A stretch of DNA of 64,000 nucleotides from Rhyzopertha dominica (taxonomy: Eukaryota; Arthropoda; Insecta; Coleoptera; Bostrichidae). Positions 31,910-42,098 of the stretch are shown one piece after another. Below the pieces are notes generated by a model. The model made no database searches. It was not told where the DNA came from and saw only the letters and a list, made by a program, of their open reading frames with translations. Where the stretch lies: contig QCXZ01000075.1 in NCBI GenBank assembly GCA_025024175.1, positions 7,502,001 to 7,566,000 of the forward strand. Reading direction: 5' to 3'. The position numbers and the translations under genes are program-made. Position 1 is the stretch's first letter, and each line of letters begins with the position of its first letter.

Positions 31910-32221
31910 ATGGAAAATTCCGCCACACAAGGCGATAAAGTCAGTGGATCCTCTAACGGCTAAAATCTCCCGGACCACGACCCAATCGGCGTTGTACCCT
32001 CAAAATCCAGACAAGCTGATGTGCGACCACTATTCGAATTTCTAAATTCAACCAGTGTGATTCCACAAACAAGGAAATACACGTCCACCATTCATTCGTT
32101 CACCAACCTTTTACACCGGAAAATGCCTATCTCCCCTGCTAGCGAGCATCGCCAAAAGAAGCGTGCAAAAACGACGCTGGAGGACACCGATAGGAGCGCC
32201 TTTGCTACATTCAATAAATAG
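31910..32221 (+). pseudogene. LINE ORF1-like N-terminal fragment
   Basis: A frame from ATG at 31910 (MENSATQGDK) runs to TAG/TAA at 32221 with one internal stop at 31961. It is polar and ends in a basic SEHRQKKRAKTT stretch, as ORF1 or nucleic-acid-binding N termini often are. RT sequence follows within 50 bp, so the middle of the element is deleted. Identification rests on position as much as on sequence. Confidence 0.4.
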
Positions 32222-32262
32222 AGTCCGTTATTATATACGTTCTATTAATTTTACCCTTACAA

Positions 32263-33831
32263 TTTATTATATGCAGGCGGCAAATTCTAATCTACATCTT
32301 GACCAGCGTACTTTGGATTTCTACAATACCAATTATTTTACACACTTTGACGACACGTTCAAATTTGAATTAACGTCAGAAGGGGAGGTTACTAGGTTGC
32401 TAAATAACATTAAAACGCGTGCAGTGGGTTGTGATGGTATAGGTATTTCTATTATTAATTATTGCTGTCCATTCATCATCCCCGTCATAACACATATTAT
32501 AAATCCAGCTATACAGCATTCCTATTTTCCTTCTGCATGGAAGAATTCAAATATAATTCCATTACCTAAAATAAATCACCCAACAAACTTTAGTGATTTT
32601 AGACCTATTAGCATACTACCTACATTATCCAAAATTCTTGAGAAAATTATGTGTGAACATAAACCCAATCCGCTTTTAGGTCTCATCATAACTGTGCTAC
32701 AACACTTTTGGGTGTTTTAGATGATATACTATTAAGCACTGACCAAAATAAGGTAACTTGTCTTGCTTGATTATTCAAAGGCTTTCGATACGTTTGATCA
32801 TGCAATTCTGTTAGCAGTATTAAAGTATATAGGTTTTACCTGTTGGGCAGGCAACAGAGAGTGATTATTGGAAATACGACATCGCAATACTTACCCGTGG
32901 AATGTGGTGTGCCGCAGGGCTATATTTTGGGTACCCTGCTGTACACCATATATACATGCTGTATTAACACGGCGTTATCAGTCTGCAAATCGTATCAGTA
33001 CGCAGATGACACGCAGTTGCTCCATTCTTTTTTTGTCTCTGATATTAATAACGCGAACGATGCCTTGAACAATGATCTGAGTCTTGTGCGGTTTTCAAAA
33101 AGTCACTGTCTTAAGCTTAATGCTTCCAAGTCTTCAGTCTTGCTTTTTGGCAAATTTAAATTGCGTGAGCTGGCAGAACAGCAACTCAAAATTATGCTCG
33201 ATGGAGAGATTTTACTTACAAGCAAATGTGCAAAAAATTTAGGTGTGCTAATGGATACAGGGCTAACTTTTCGTGAGCACCTAAATAATTTACTAAAAAA
33301 TGCATTTGAGTGTCTTAAAATTATTTATTCGAGCAGAAATTGCTTAAATAGTAAACTAAGGAATATTCTTTGTGAGAGTTTAGTTTTGTCAAAATTTAAC
33401 TATTGCGATGTTATTTACGGACCCTTTCTAACCTCTGAATATAAACGTAAAATACAGAGAATTCAAAATTCTTGCCTACGACTTATATATGGTGTTCGTT
33501 GCCGCAGGGGGGTGTGTCGCAGGTTATCTGATGCCAAATGGTTAAACATGGATAATCGTCGTAAATTACACCTCATGCTTCAATTTCATAAAATAATGTT
33601 GCGAACTTTACCTGTGTATCTGTATAATAAAATCAGGTTTAGAACAGATGTTCACGATATTAATGTCAGAAGGAAAGATTTGTTGACTCCACTACAGCAT
33701 TGGTCTGCGTAGTCCGAGAAGCCATTTTCTTATTTGATAGTCAAGTGGTATAACTCAACACCACAAATGATGCATGGTATGCCTGTATATCGTATGAAAC
33801 GTTATTATTTTACGTCATTGCTTAACTGACA
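32263..33831 (+). pseudogene. LINE reverse transcriptase, frameshifted
   Basis: In order along the plus strand: FKFELTSEGEVTRLLNNIK, then DFRPISILPTLSKILEKIM (RT motifs 1-2), a frame change, LLDYSKAFDTFDHAIL (catalytic D), VECGVPQGYILGTLLYTIY, and SYQYADDTQLL with the catalytic YADD at about 32997-33008. A C-terminal region follows, ending INVRRKDLLTPLQH. Frame breaks lie near 32700-32840 and 33712; the last piece (PFSYLIVKWYNS) is in another frame. This is a CR1/Jockey-type LINE. It has lost its endonuclease and is inactive. Confidence 0.8.
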
Positions 33832-34159
33832 AAATTGATACCGCCATTTAGTTATTTATATGTAAGTGTTCCACAATTATTATATTATAGATATTCTATT
33901 TCTAATCATATTAAAATACAGCCGCTTAACTTTTTCTTGTTTTTGCACTCCCGTTAATTGTTAGTTTCTCAAAAATTTTGAGTTTGTATTTTTCCTTTTT
34001 GCCTTATATATATATAAGTAATGTTTATCTGCGCGCAGCACATAGGGGTTAAGTGGAAGACCTATGTTGACAAATGTGATTTGTCAACGTTGAACTACGG
34101 CTTTTGACAAATCTTTTTGTTCTTATTTATGATTTCATTATTTTTGTCAATAAAGACAC

Positions 34160-34185
34160 TATNATTATTATTACTATTATTAGAA
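34160..34185 (+). repeat. (ATT)n tail of the plus-strand LINE
   Basis: AATAAAGACACTAT is followed by ATTATTATTACTATTATTA. Beyond it begins sequence homologous to the gene F 3' flank (GACTAACTGTCAnTAGGTnGGGA), which marks the insertion end. Confidence 0.6.
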
Positions 34186-34282
34186 CTATGACTAACTGTC
34201 ANTAGGTTGGGAGGTCAGTGAGGATAATATTTATATTGCACCTCCTTTTCATTTTATTTTGAATAAAATTACTCCATCAATC

Positions 34283-36096
34283 TCATTGCACATGTTTTGG
34301 GCGATGACAATGATCTGGGTAGTAGTACTCTGGATCTGTCGTATTTCTTGCACATACATCAAAAGGAGGTGCCGGTATTCCAATAAGAGTTAAACAATGT
34401 TGCGTTCCTCCGTGTTCACATATGCATATTAAGTTATAGCAAGAGCCTGGCTTCAGTGGCAGATGCTCCCCAGGATAAGCTGTAATCTGTAAAAAGTATT
34501 CTTTTACAGTGCTGAACTCAAACTGTGCACACTACAATAACACTCGGTTGGAAACAACAGTTCAAATCATTTGAATGTCCCATCCAACCATTGGCTTGCC
34601 GTATTTTTAGTGTTACATTAGAATAACAGTTCTGGATCCATTTTTGTGAGAGATTAATTTCCAACGTGTCTTCAATGAAGTAAGTAACGGTCCATTACTC
34701 ACAGTGTATTTCTTTCTCTCGCTACATGTTTCTTTTTTTTTGACGAGGACCATCCTCAGGTCTACAAGAAACATTTTGATTCTAATTCTGCGAAAAATGA
34801 AATGTATTCATATTCGTCAGCAATAAACGAACGCCCGCATTACAAAGGAGGTACGTTAAAATCAAAAAGGAATTTTATCAAATTCAATGTTAGTAATAGG
34901 TCGGAAGCGAACTCTCCTCCTCAATAAGCACATCAACAAAATTATAGTAAAAATACTACGTATTTACAAAATGATACTATATGGAAAAAAAGAACGCTAA
35001 ATCAAAGAACAAAACCTTTTATTAAATTAGATACCTCGAAATTGTTCTGATGGTTCAGCGAAATTCTTTCTCTATTTTTGGCTGATTTGTAAATTTCTTA
35101 TGCTTCAAAGGCCAACAGCAGAGAAATCAGCACGCAAGCTACATCGATTACAAAAAAAGTATTTGACAGTGCTCTGGTTAATAAAGATTCTAGATATCTA
35201 CACAATCGATTAGAATATCAAATTATTCATACAAGAAGTCACGAAATTGTGAAGCACAAAAATTAACCTCTCAACCAAAACGTAAGCTATGGAGGCAGAA
35301 AAGAACTGTACACATCTGCCGAGACATTTTCCAGGACCTACCAACATACACATTAATGTTGTACAATGTAATCCTGAATTCCCGCAACATAGTCAGATCC
35401 TTCATAAGATTTTGAGACAACTTATCATCATACTAGCGAGAAAATAAAAATAATATAATAACAATGAAAATAATAATAACTTAATGTTAATAACTGCTTA
35501 TAGAATTCTGAAACTACCCCCATAATTTGTTTATGTGTATGAAACTGAAGTTGCAGATATCGTCAATTTCATTAAAGCAGAGGCACATCTTATAAATAAG
35601 TGAAATGTGCAGTAAGCACATGACGCACATGACGTAAAAAGAACGCGCATATAATATGCGCCGCTTCACAACATCTTCTTGACTCTAAGTTTCTATAACC
35701 AATGCTGACCAGGAGGATGGCATGGTCAAAATTGCGCTGGAGATATATTCCAAAATCTTTAAACTAACTGAATTTTAATAATGTTTGAATGTTCATGAAT
35801 ACATCCAAATACCAAATTCGTTAAATTTCAGTGTAAGTCTTGAAAGATTTCAAGTACGGTCCTGTACGCATATGACAACCTCCTGGCTGGCAACCAGTTT
35901 TTTAGCGGTCTGTGGTTAAGTAAAAATTAGGAAATGTTAAATAAACCATTAAGTTGAATTCGCAGAATGTTTCTGGTCTCACAATACCATTTGAATAATC
36001 TTCTGGAGCGAAATGAGATTAAAAAAGCTGTGTTACGCTTACCTGGCATAATACAGCCGCGATGATAATTAAAGCAGTAAATAATTTATTGCACAT
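34283..36096 (-). CDS. Gene G: small secreted six-cysteine peptide, two exons
   Basis: On the minus strand, exon 1 is 36096-36043 (MCNKLFTALIIIAAVLCQ, donor GTAAGC). Exon 2 is 34486-34283, entered after TTTTTACAG, and encodes 67 residues starting ITAYPGEHLP. Phase 0. Cysteine spacing is 4, 1, 7, 13, 14. An NTT sequon lies in CARNTTDPEYYYPD. The intron is 1556 bp. The poly(A) signal is TTTATT at 34253-34258 (plus-strand reading). It is the closest relative of F and lies in the same orientation, opposite to A-E. It is an intact gene with a clear promoter. Function unknown; extracellular role inferred from the signal peptide. Confidence 0.72.
35130..36042 (-). other. Part of gene G intron without other features
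   Basis: AT-rich sequence with no equivalent near gene F. No transposon end or coding fragment recognised. Confidence 0.4.
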
Positions 36097-36145
36097 TGCC
36101 GTTTCGTACAAAATGAACTTTTAAAATACCATTGCGTATTTCATG

Positions 36146-36199
36146 TATTTATACTTAAATTGATCGTAAGCATTGTGTATACTACAGATTGTGAACAAT
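36146..36199 (-). promoter_or_regulatory. Core promoter of gene G
   Basis: On the minus strand ATTGTTCACA (36199-36190) lies 36 bp before GTATAAATAC (TATA box, about 36153-36146), which starts 57 bp before the ATG. Confidence 0.55.
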
Positions 36200-36286
36200 G
36201 TCCTGTAAAACCACTATATATCCAATTAGGAGTTTTTATAACTTCAATTGCCTTGTTTGGCGGCGCTAAATGAAACATTTTATTAA

Positions 36287-37427
36287 TAATATAATAATTA
36301 TAACACTTGGTAATGTTTCAGATTTTATTGAGTTTAACCTCTTACATGTTTCGGCTTATTAGGCCTTTCTCAAAGAGTTTACAAAACGAAACTGTTGCTT
36401 AAAGTTAGATGCAGATCCCACGAGCCTCTATACCTACGAGCGGGTGACATTTATGGCAGCGTTATTGATAAACAAACTAGGGAATTCCACTTGCACTTAC
36501 AGATATTTTTGTGGGGATTGTTAAGTGTTCTGTTTATGTGTACCGATACATTAATTCATGCTGAATCTAAACAATCAGTAAGTATAAAATTGTCACCATT
36601 TCATAGTTTAATTCACAGACTACTACAGGTTCCGCTAAGTACAGCAGATTTTGAAAAGGAATCACACATTATTAAACAACTGGCAATAAGAAATGGGTAC
36701 GAACCAAAAATGATTAAAAAGATGATCAGTATTAAGCAATCAAAACTAATAATGTCACAATTTTACCATTCGCAAAGCTCACATGAAGTTAAAATATGGC
36801 AGTCAATTAATTACATAGGCAATGTTAGTGAAAAAATGTCAAGATACCTCTCCAATGACAATAGAAAGTTTATTCCCGTGAATAGAAGCAACTTAGGAGC
36901 ATTGTTAGTAAACAATAAAGATAAGACGGACAACCGTAACTAAAGTGGTGTATACGAAATTAATTGTGAAGAATGTAATATTAGTTATATAGGTTGCACA
37001 GGTCGTAGTTTTAGGGAAAGAATTAAAGAACATAAAAAATCCATATTAAATAATAGAACCTTAACTGGCTTTTCAAAACATTGTGTAACTCTCAATCATA
37101 CATTTGACGAAAAAAGATTGAAAATATTACATAACGTTCAAAACGGCATCAGGTTAGGATTATTGGAACAGCTACACATAAACAGAACACTTAACAACCC
37201 CCACAAAAATATCTGTAACGATCAAGTGGAATTCCCTAGTTTGTTTATCAACGCTGCCATAAATGTCACCCGCTCGTAGGTATAGAGGCTCGTGGGATCT
37301 GCATCTAACTTTAAGCAACAGTTTCGTTTTGTAAACTCTTTGAGAAAGGCCTAATAAGCCGAAACATGTAAGAGGTTAAACTCAATAAAATTTGAAACAT
37401 TACCAAGTGCTATAATTATTATATTAG
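36287..37427 (+). mobile_element. Penelope-like element 2 with inverted terminal repeats
   Basis: About 250-bp inverted repeats (36287-36550 and about 37180-37427) begin ATAATTATAACACTTGGTAA. The right repeat contains the end of the coding frame, so the left repeat is an inverted copy of the element's own 3' coding end, an arrangement reported for Penelope-like elements. It lies just upstream of gene G. Confidence 0.75.
36545..37279 (+). pseudogene. Penelope-like RT thumb and GIY-YIG endonuclease, one stop
   Basis: The frame carries HRLLQVPLSTADFEKESHII and AIRNGYEPKMIKKMI, typical of the region after the Penelope reverse transcriptase. After a single in-frame TAA (36941-36943) it continues with GVYEINCEECNISYIGCTGR and SFRERIKEHKKS, the GIY-YIG endonuclease, to a stop at 37279. 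The catalytic palm of the reverse transcriptase is absent, so the copy is non-autonomous. The open frame annotated from 36395 starts inside the inverted repeat and is not a real N terminus. Confidence 0.7.
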
Positions 37428-37449
37428 GAGTTTTTAGCTCTTTAATTTA

Positions 37450-38059
37450 GCTACCAGTTCACACAAATTATGCAGTGCAGAAGCCCCCTCAGAAGGGGGT
37501 GTAAGATTTCAGACAATTTGACATAGTGGTTAAAATTTTCTCGTCCGTTGTTGATAAGTGTTGATTTGAGGTAATTTTGAAGTCGACGTTTCGGACTCTG
37601 TTTGTTTATATTTATGACTACAGCATAAAAACCAGCGATTAAGCATATTTTTCTTATTTTTTATAATAAACTTTTAATGTACCTTAAAAATCTTAATATT
37701 AAAGTTAGATATACGGGCATCACAGTCTCAAATTTGTGCCGAAATAATACAAAATTAATTAATCCAAGGATACACGAATAGCCGCTAACCGCCATGCTAG
37801 AGAACAAGAGATAGCCAGTCAAAAACTTCACCAACTTTCACACAAATTTAGCAAATTTCAAAAGCAGACCGGTCTCATCCCCAAACATATATCCAACTTT
37901 AGGGGTCTTAATTAAACCTGGAGATCAAGATTATAGCTTGGAAGATGCAACAATTGAACGACGACATCTCCCTCATCATGACTACACAGTTCATCGTTAG
38001 ATCATACGACATTTATTTTTTTACAACATTTTGTATGTAGTAAATTTAAACAGCAATTT
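37450..38059. other. Gap upstream of gene G
   Basis: About 37606-37670 (ATGACTACAGCATAAAAACC onward) matches 29567-29630 beside gene F. A GAAGTCGACGTTTCGGA motif near 37580 resembles Penelope ends. Otherwise no gene seen. Confidence 0.35.
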
Positions 38060-38885
38060 TTACTTCCACATCGAACGGATAGGGAAAAACTCGCTACTTG
38101 CTCATTCGCTTTAAAATGGCCGAAGACGCAAAAACACAAAATTTGAGCAAAAAAACTTCTTAGCTTTGTGTCAGTGGTATTTTTTGTGGACACGATAACT
38201 TTCGAAAAACTTAATATATAAACTTGAAATTTGGCAAACGTATAAATCTCAACTACCCAAAGCGACCTATTGTTTGTGGGGTAAGTAGGATATCGGGATG
38301 GGGGCGAAACTACCCTTTTTGCAAATTTTAATTTTTTAATTTTTTTTCGTTTTAGTATGTGATTAGTAGTATAACTGCGTGTATTATTCGTTTTTATAAA
38401 TTTTCGGTGCAGCAAACTGTTTAGATGATATTAGCAAAAAAGCGTCACTTAAAGAAAACGGTTTTTCCTAAATATCTCCGAATATATTTAATATATTAAA
38501 AAATTGAAAATACCATCAGATAGGAAATAAAATTTCTCACAAAAAAATTATTCAAAATTTTGACATTTTCGAAATATTTCCAAAAAACCTATTTTGGACC
38601 CTGCCCCTACGATTTTTTTAAAATTGGTATTGTATAGAAAATAAAATTTCTGATCAGAAAGCACTCTTGTAATTTTTTTGTTAAGTTAATAATTTTCGAG
38701 TAATTCGGAAAAAACGATTTTAAAATTTTATATATTTTTTGTTTTGTTTTAGAAAAAAAGCGTAGAGAGAAAAAATGCTCAAAACGTGATTGCTAATCGT
38801 ATAGTATAAAAAATAAAAACGTAACTGTCATTTTGACAATTGGATGTGGAAGTACTGATTCAATTTGCAGCGGTTTTTATAGTTA
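38060..38885 (+). repeat. Dispersed 0.9-kb repeat, copy 3
   Basis: Direct match to 11027-11926. The frame 38002-38415 (minus) overlaps the repeat and is disrupted in the other copies, so it is not taken as a gene. Confidence 0.6.
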
Positions 38886-39059
38886 AGACAAGAAATCATA
38901 TTCAATAACTTAAAGAACATTAGGATCCTGGAAATTAACAATACTAAAACTGATAAGATCACATACAGTTCTGATCAAATATGACTTAGAATTTTTAATT
39001 TAAACGAACCGCGCTTCATATTCTGTCAAAATTCTTCTTGCGTAAGGTTGCATTGTCAC

Positions 39060-39640
39060 ACGATTCCATGTCAGACCAAAGAATCTGCCTTAAATTAAAT
39101 TAAATCGTGTGCTAACGCTTTCAAAATGTTACCGAAGGCTTATCCGGATTCTCATATGTCGCAAGCTTCTGCGTATAATTATTGGTATAAATCTTTCAAT
39201 GAGGGTCGTACAGATGTTGAAAATTTGCCTCATGAACGACGTCCACAAATATCGACTAACAAAGGAAACATTAAAAAACTGCANGAAATAGTGCTCGAAA
39301 ATCGTCGTGTGACTATTAGAAAGAATGCTGATGACATTTGGGTCACTGCAAANCATTTTACATGATATTTTAAANATGAGGCGTGTCTCGGCGCGACTGG
39401 TCCAAGAGTGGTGAATTTTTACTAAAAAGAGCACTAAAAGTCTGTTGCTAAAAAACCGCTTGCTAGGAGTGATATCGACATGCATCGTATCATAACTGGC
39501 GGTGAGACGTATATCTATGAATATGATGTCGAAACCGCACAACAACCGCACAATGGCGCGCAAAAAATTGGCCGAAACCCAAAACAAATGGTCAAAGTCG
39601 CTCAAAAATCAAGGCAATGTTGATTGTTTTCTTTGGTCAA
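39060..39640 (+). pseudogene. Mariner relic (transposase N-terminal two thirds)
   Basis: Broken frames read FKMLPKAYPDSHMSQASAYN, YKSFNEGRTDVENLPHERRP (the DNA-binding region), MRRVSARLVQEW, then ITGGETYIYEYDVET, where the catalytic TGDETW has become TGGETY. Further frameshifts follow and the third of the protein with the last two aspartates is missing. It resembles a different mariner lineage from the one at 14039. Inactive. Confidence 0.75.
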
Positions 39641-39704
39641 CATTGCTTGTTTAGATTTCTAGATTCATGTTATTAATTTGACGTCATAATATTTTCCTCT
39701 TGTA

Positions 39705-39780
39705 ATTTGGTACTGACGATGGCTTATCAGCCGAAAGTCCACGAAGAGTAATATGGATCAGTTTTTAACGTTAAAAGTTT
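39705..39780 (+). repeat. Shared element tail (also at 22284-22420)
   Basis: ACTGACGATGGCTTATCAGCCGAAAG and, about 25 bp on, ATGGATCAGTTTTTAAC match in order the sequence at 22284-22420. The style (TGACGATGGC then CGAAAG) is that of Penelope-like ends, an inference. Confidence 0.35.
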
Positions 39781-40799
39781 ATTATAAACAAGAAATTATG
39801 CTTAGTCACTAGTTTTCTTTTTGTAGTAATTAATAAAGGCAAACTACAGCCCGAAACGTTAATATAGAGATAAAAATTTGGAGATTCAGAGGTCCGATTT
39901 TTTTCAAAATAACCTCAAATCCAAACATTTCAAAGAATATTTAAGTTCTATGCTTATCGTTCTATAAGGTGTTTTTTCAATGTTAAGCAGAAAATTTCGG
40001 AAATTAGCGGAGAAAGAAGGAAAGTACCTATCTAAAGTTTGAGTGAGTAAAGAGGGTATGGAAAAAATTCCTTTGTGTGTGTTCTGACATGCCGATTGTT
40101 TGGAACGAGAGACAACAGTAATTTATTTCCGCTAGTCTCCCAGTCGAAACAAATAACAACTGCATATGCGTCAGACAAGGTTAAGGTTATACTCCAGATA
40201 TGACGCTTCCGTTTACGTGCCATATATAAGGCATTCTAACGATTTCACAAACAAAATCCAACATGGCCGTTGTAGGCAGCCATACTCGTTATGTTATAAT
40301 GTCATTAGAACAAACAGGTTTATGATTAAAAAGTGTCATGCTTTGTGTTTTTGTAAAGTTGTGAAGTTCTTTTTGTTCTTTTACAGGAAATCATTAGTGT
40401 TTTTTAAACAAAAATGTCTGTCACGTGCCTTGTGGTAAAAGTTAAAGTCACATAGATGACGTAAAGTTTTATTAAATTCTTGCTGTTTTAAAACACAAAT
40501 TTGTCACGGACAAAAATGAATTATCGGAGAGGCGTAGGGTCCTATGGATTGCTGCAATCAAGGGAGACGATATGGCACTATCAAAAAGTGTTTGCCCACA
40601 GGCGCTATATTGGGTCACGTGGTTTGAAATACCTAATTGAGTTATTAATTGTGAATACAACCTAATTTTTTTTATGTTTATGTATTACGGACGCTTTACG
40701 TGTATGTTAATTGTGAATGAACTGTTTATATCCCATATAAATCTTGCGACAACTTAGAAGAAATCACGTTTCCTTAAATTTTGCGATTTTAACGAACAT

Positions 40800-41190
40800 A
40801 CGACTTCCACCACCACATCACATTCAGACCTTCACGGTTTCATACATCATAAATTCTGATAACGCCAGACGTTCCATTCAAAGATGGATTTTGTCTGCAT
40901 CGAGAGCAACGTCTTCTTAATACGTTGGCCGACAAAGGAAACCTAAAAGCGCGTAATTTATCATTGGCTTAAGGGGCAAAACTTAAAGGTCCTCCCGATG
41001 AAAAAAATCCATTTATAACGTAACTTGTGAAGCTCCCGGCTCTCTGATGCGATGTAAATGACTTTGACCCAGAGGCCTTGCACTGCAGGAAAATACGTTC
41101 TACAAATAAACCCCGTTCCGTTTACAAACGATCAACAAGCTGCTCGCGGGTCATTCTAGTGTGAATAATTGCCGTGTTTATTAAGGACGA
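40800..41190 (-). pseudogene. Possible relic of a DNA-transposon C terminus
   Basis: The minus strand reads TRMTREQLVDRL, a stop, then VERIFLQCKASGSKSFTSHQ in open but broken frames. This recalls the C-terminal tail of IS630/Tc1-like transposases (basic helix, then a CI-x-x-x-G-x-x-F-like region). The match is weak. No ends are visible. Confidence 0.2.
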
Positions 41191-41487
41191 AAAAGAAAAA
41201 TTAGGTGATTCGGTTTTATGTGGGGAGAAGCACTTAAATTGGTGAGTTTGTTTGTAATTGATGTATTTGGAATTTAGAGCTTTCCAATTTGAGCACCTAC
41301 AGCTTCAGAGTTAAAGGTCAATGGTATATTTGTATTTAACTTTTTTGAGTAAATAGCATGCATGCAGTTATTCTGAATTACCTGTACCAATATATAATTA
41401 ATTTCACAAAAAAAGCTCTACCAGGTACAAGTCAGAGTTTATACAACCATAATTCAGTCTGTAGATGTAGAAAATTACGTAAATCAA

Positions 41488-41711
41488 AATGCATGTCTAT
41501 GCTGTGCTGTCTACACCTCAATCAACTGCAGATAGTACTATTTCGCTGTCATTACAGCTCATCAGTACAGTTTAGGTCTAGTGCAGACAACACAGCATAG
41601 AACTGGTTTTGCTTATATACCAAAGCAATGGTATGATGAAAGTAAGAATTTAGGATGGCAATGCCATCTGTCAGCATTACACTGACATGATGACAAAGCC
41701 ATCCTAAATTC
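41488..41711. mobile_element. Double-palindrome MITE, copy with clear target duplication
   Basis: Same two-palindrome structure as 2306-2585, but the second hairpin is shortened. TTACGTAAATCAA is present unchanged on both sides (41475-41487 and 41712-41724). Confidence 0.75.
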
Positions 41712-41922
41712 TTACGTAAATCAAGTTTATTTTAGAACCTATTATAGAGATAAACATGAATAAAGCTGTGAATATATATTTTCCTAATTAAAAACGGGTC
41801 AAGTTAGCCATTGCTTTTTCTTTCTACTGAGAAGGTAGCGCCTGCCTTTTAAAAGAAATTCGTATAATTAAAGTACATTTGACGTTTAGCAGTCGTTTAT
41901 TGCACTGCTAAAAATAACACGC

Positions 41923-41968
<46 letters not shown>
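41923..41968. repeat. (ATT)n microsatellite
   Basis: About 15 perfect repeats. No LINE sequence is recognisable beside it. Confidence 0.8.
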
Positions 41969-42098
41969 GTCCAGCCCTTGCATAACTAAGCATTTGGCGA
42001 ACGTTTGCGAAAATGAACGGACGCCATTTTATCTGTGTCTGAATATACATACACCATAAAAAAATTACGTGTTAACTTTAACACCAAAAGTGGTTTAT

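Noticed and set aside
36395..36544. N-terminal part of the 182-codon frame
   Set aside because: Lies inside the inverted repeat of the Penelope-like element, so it is antisense to the end of the endonuclease rather than a true N terminus.
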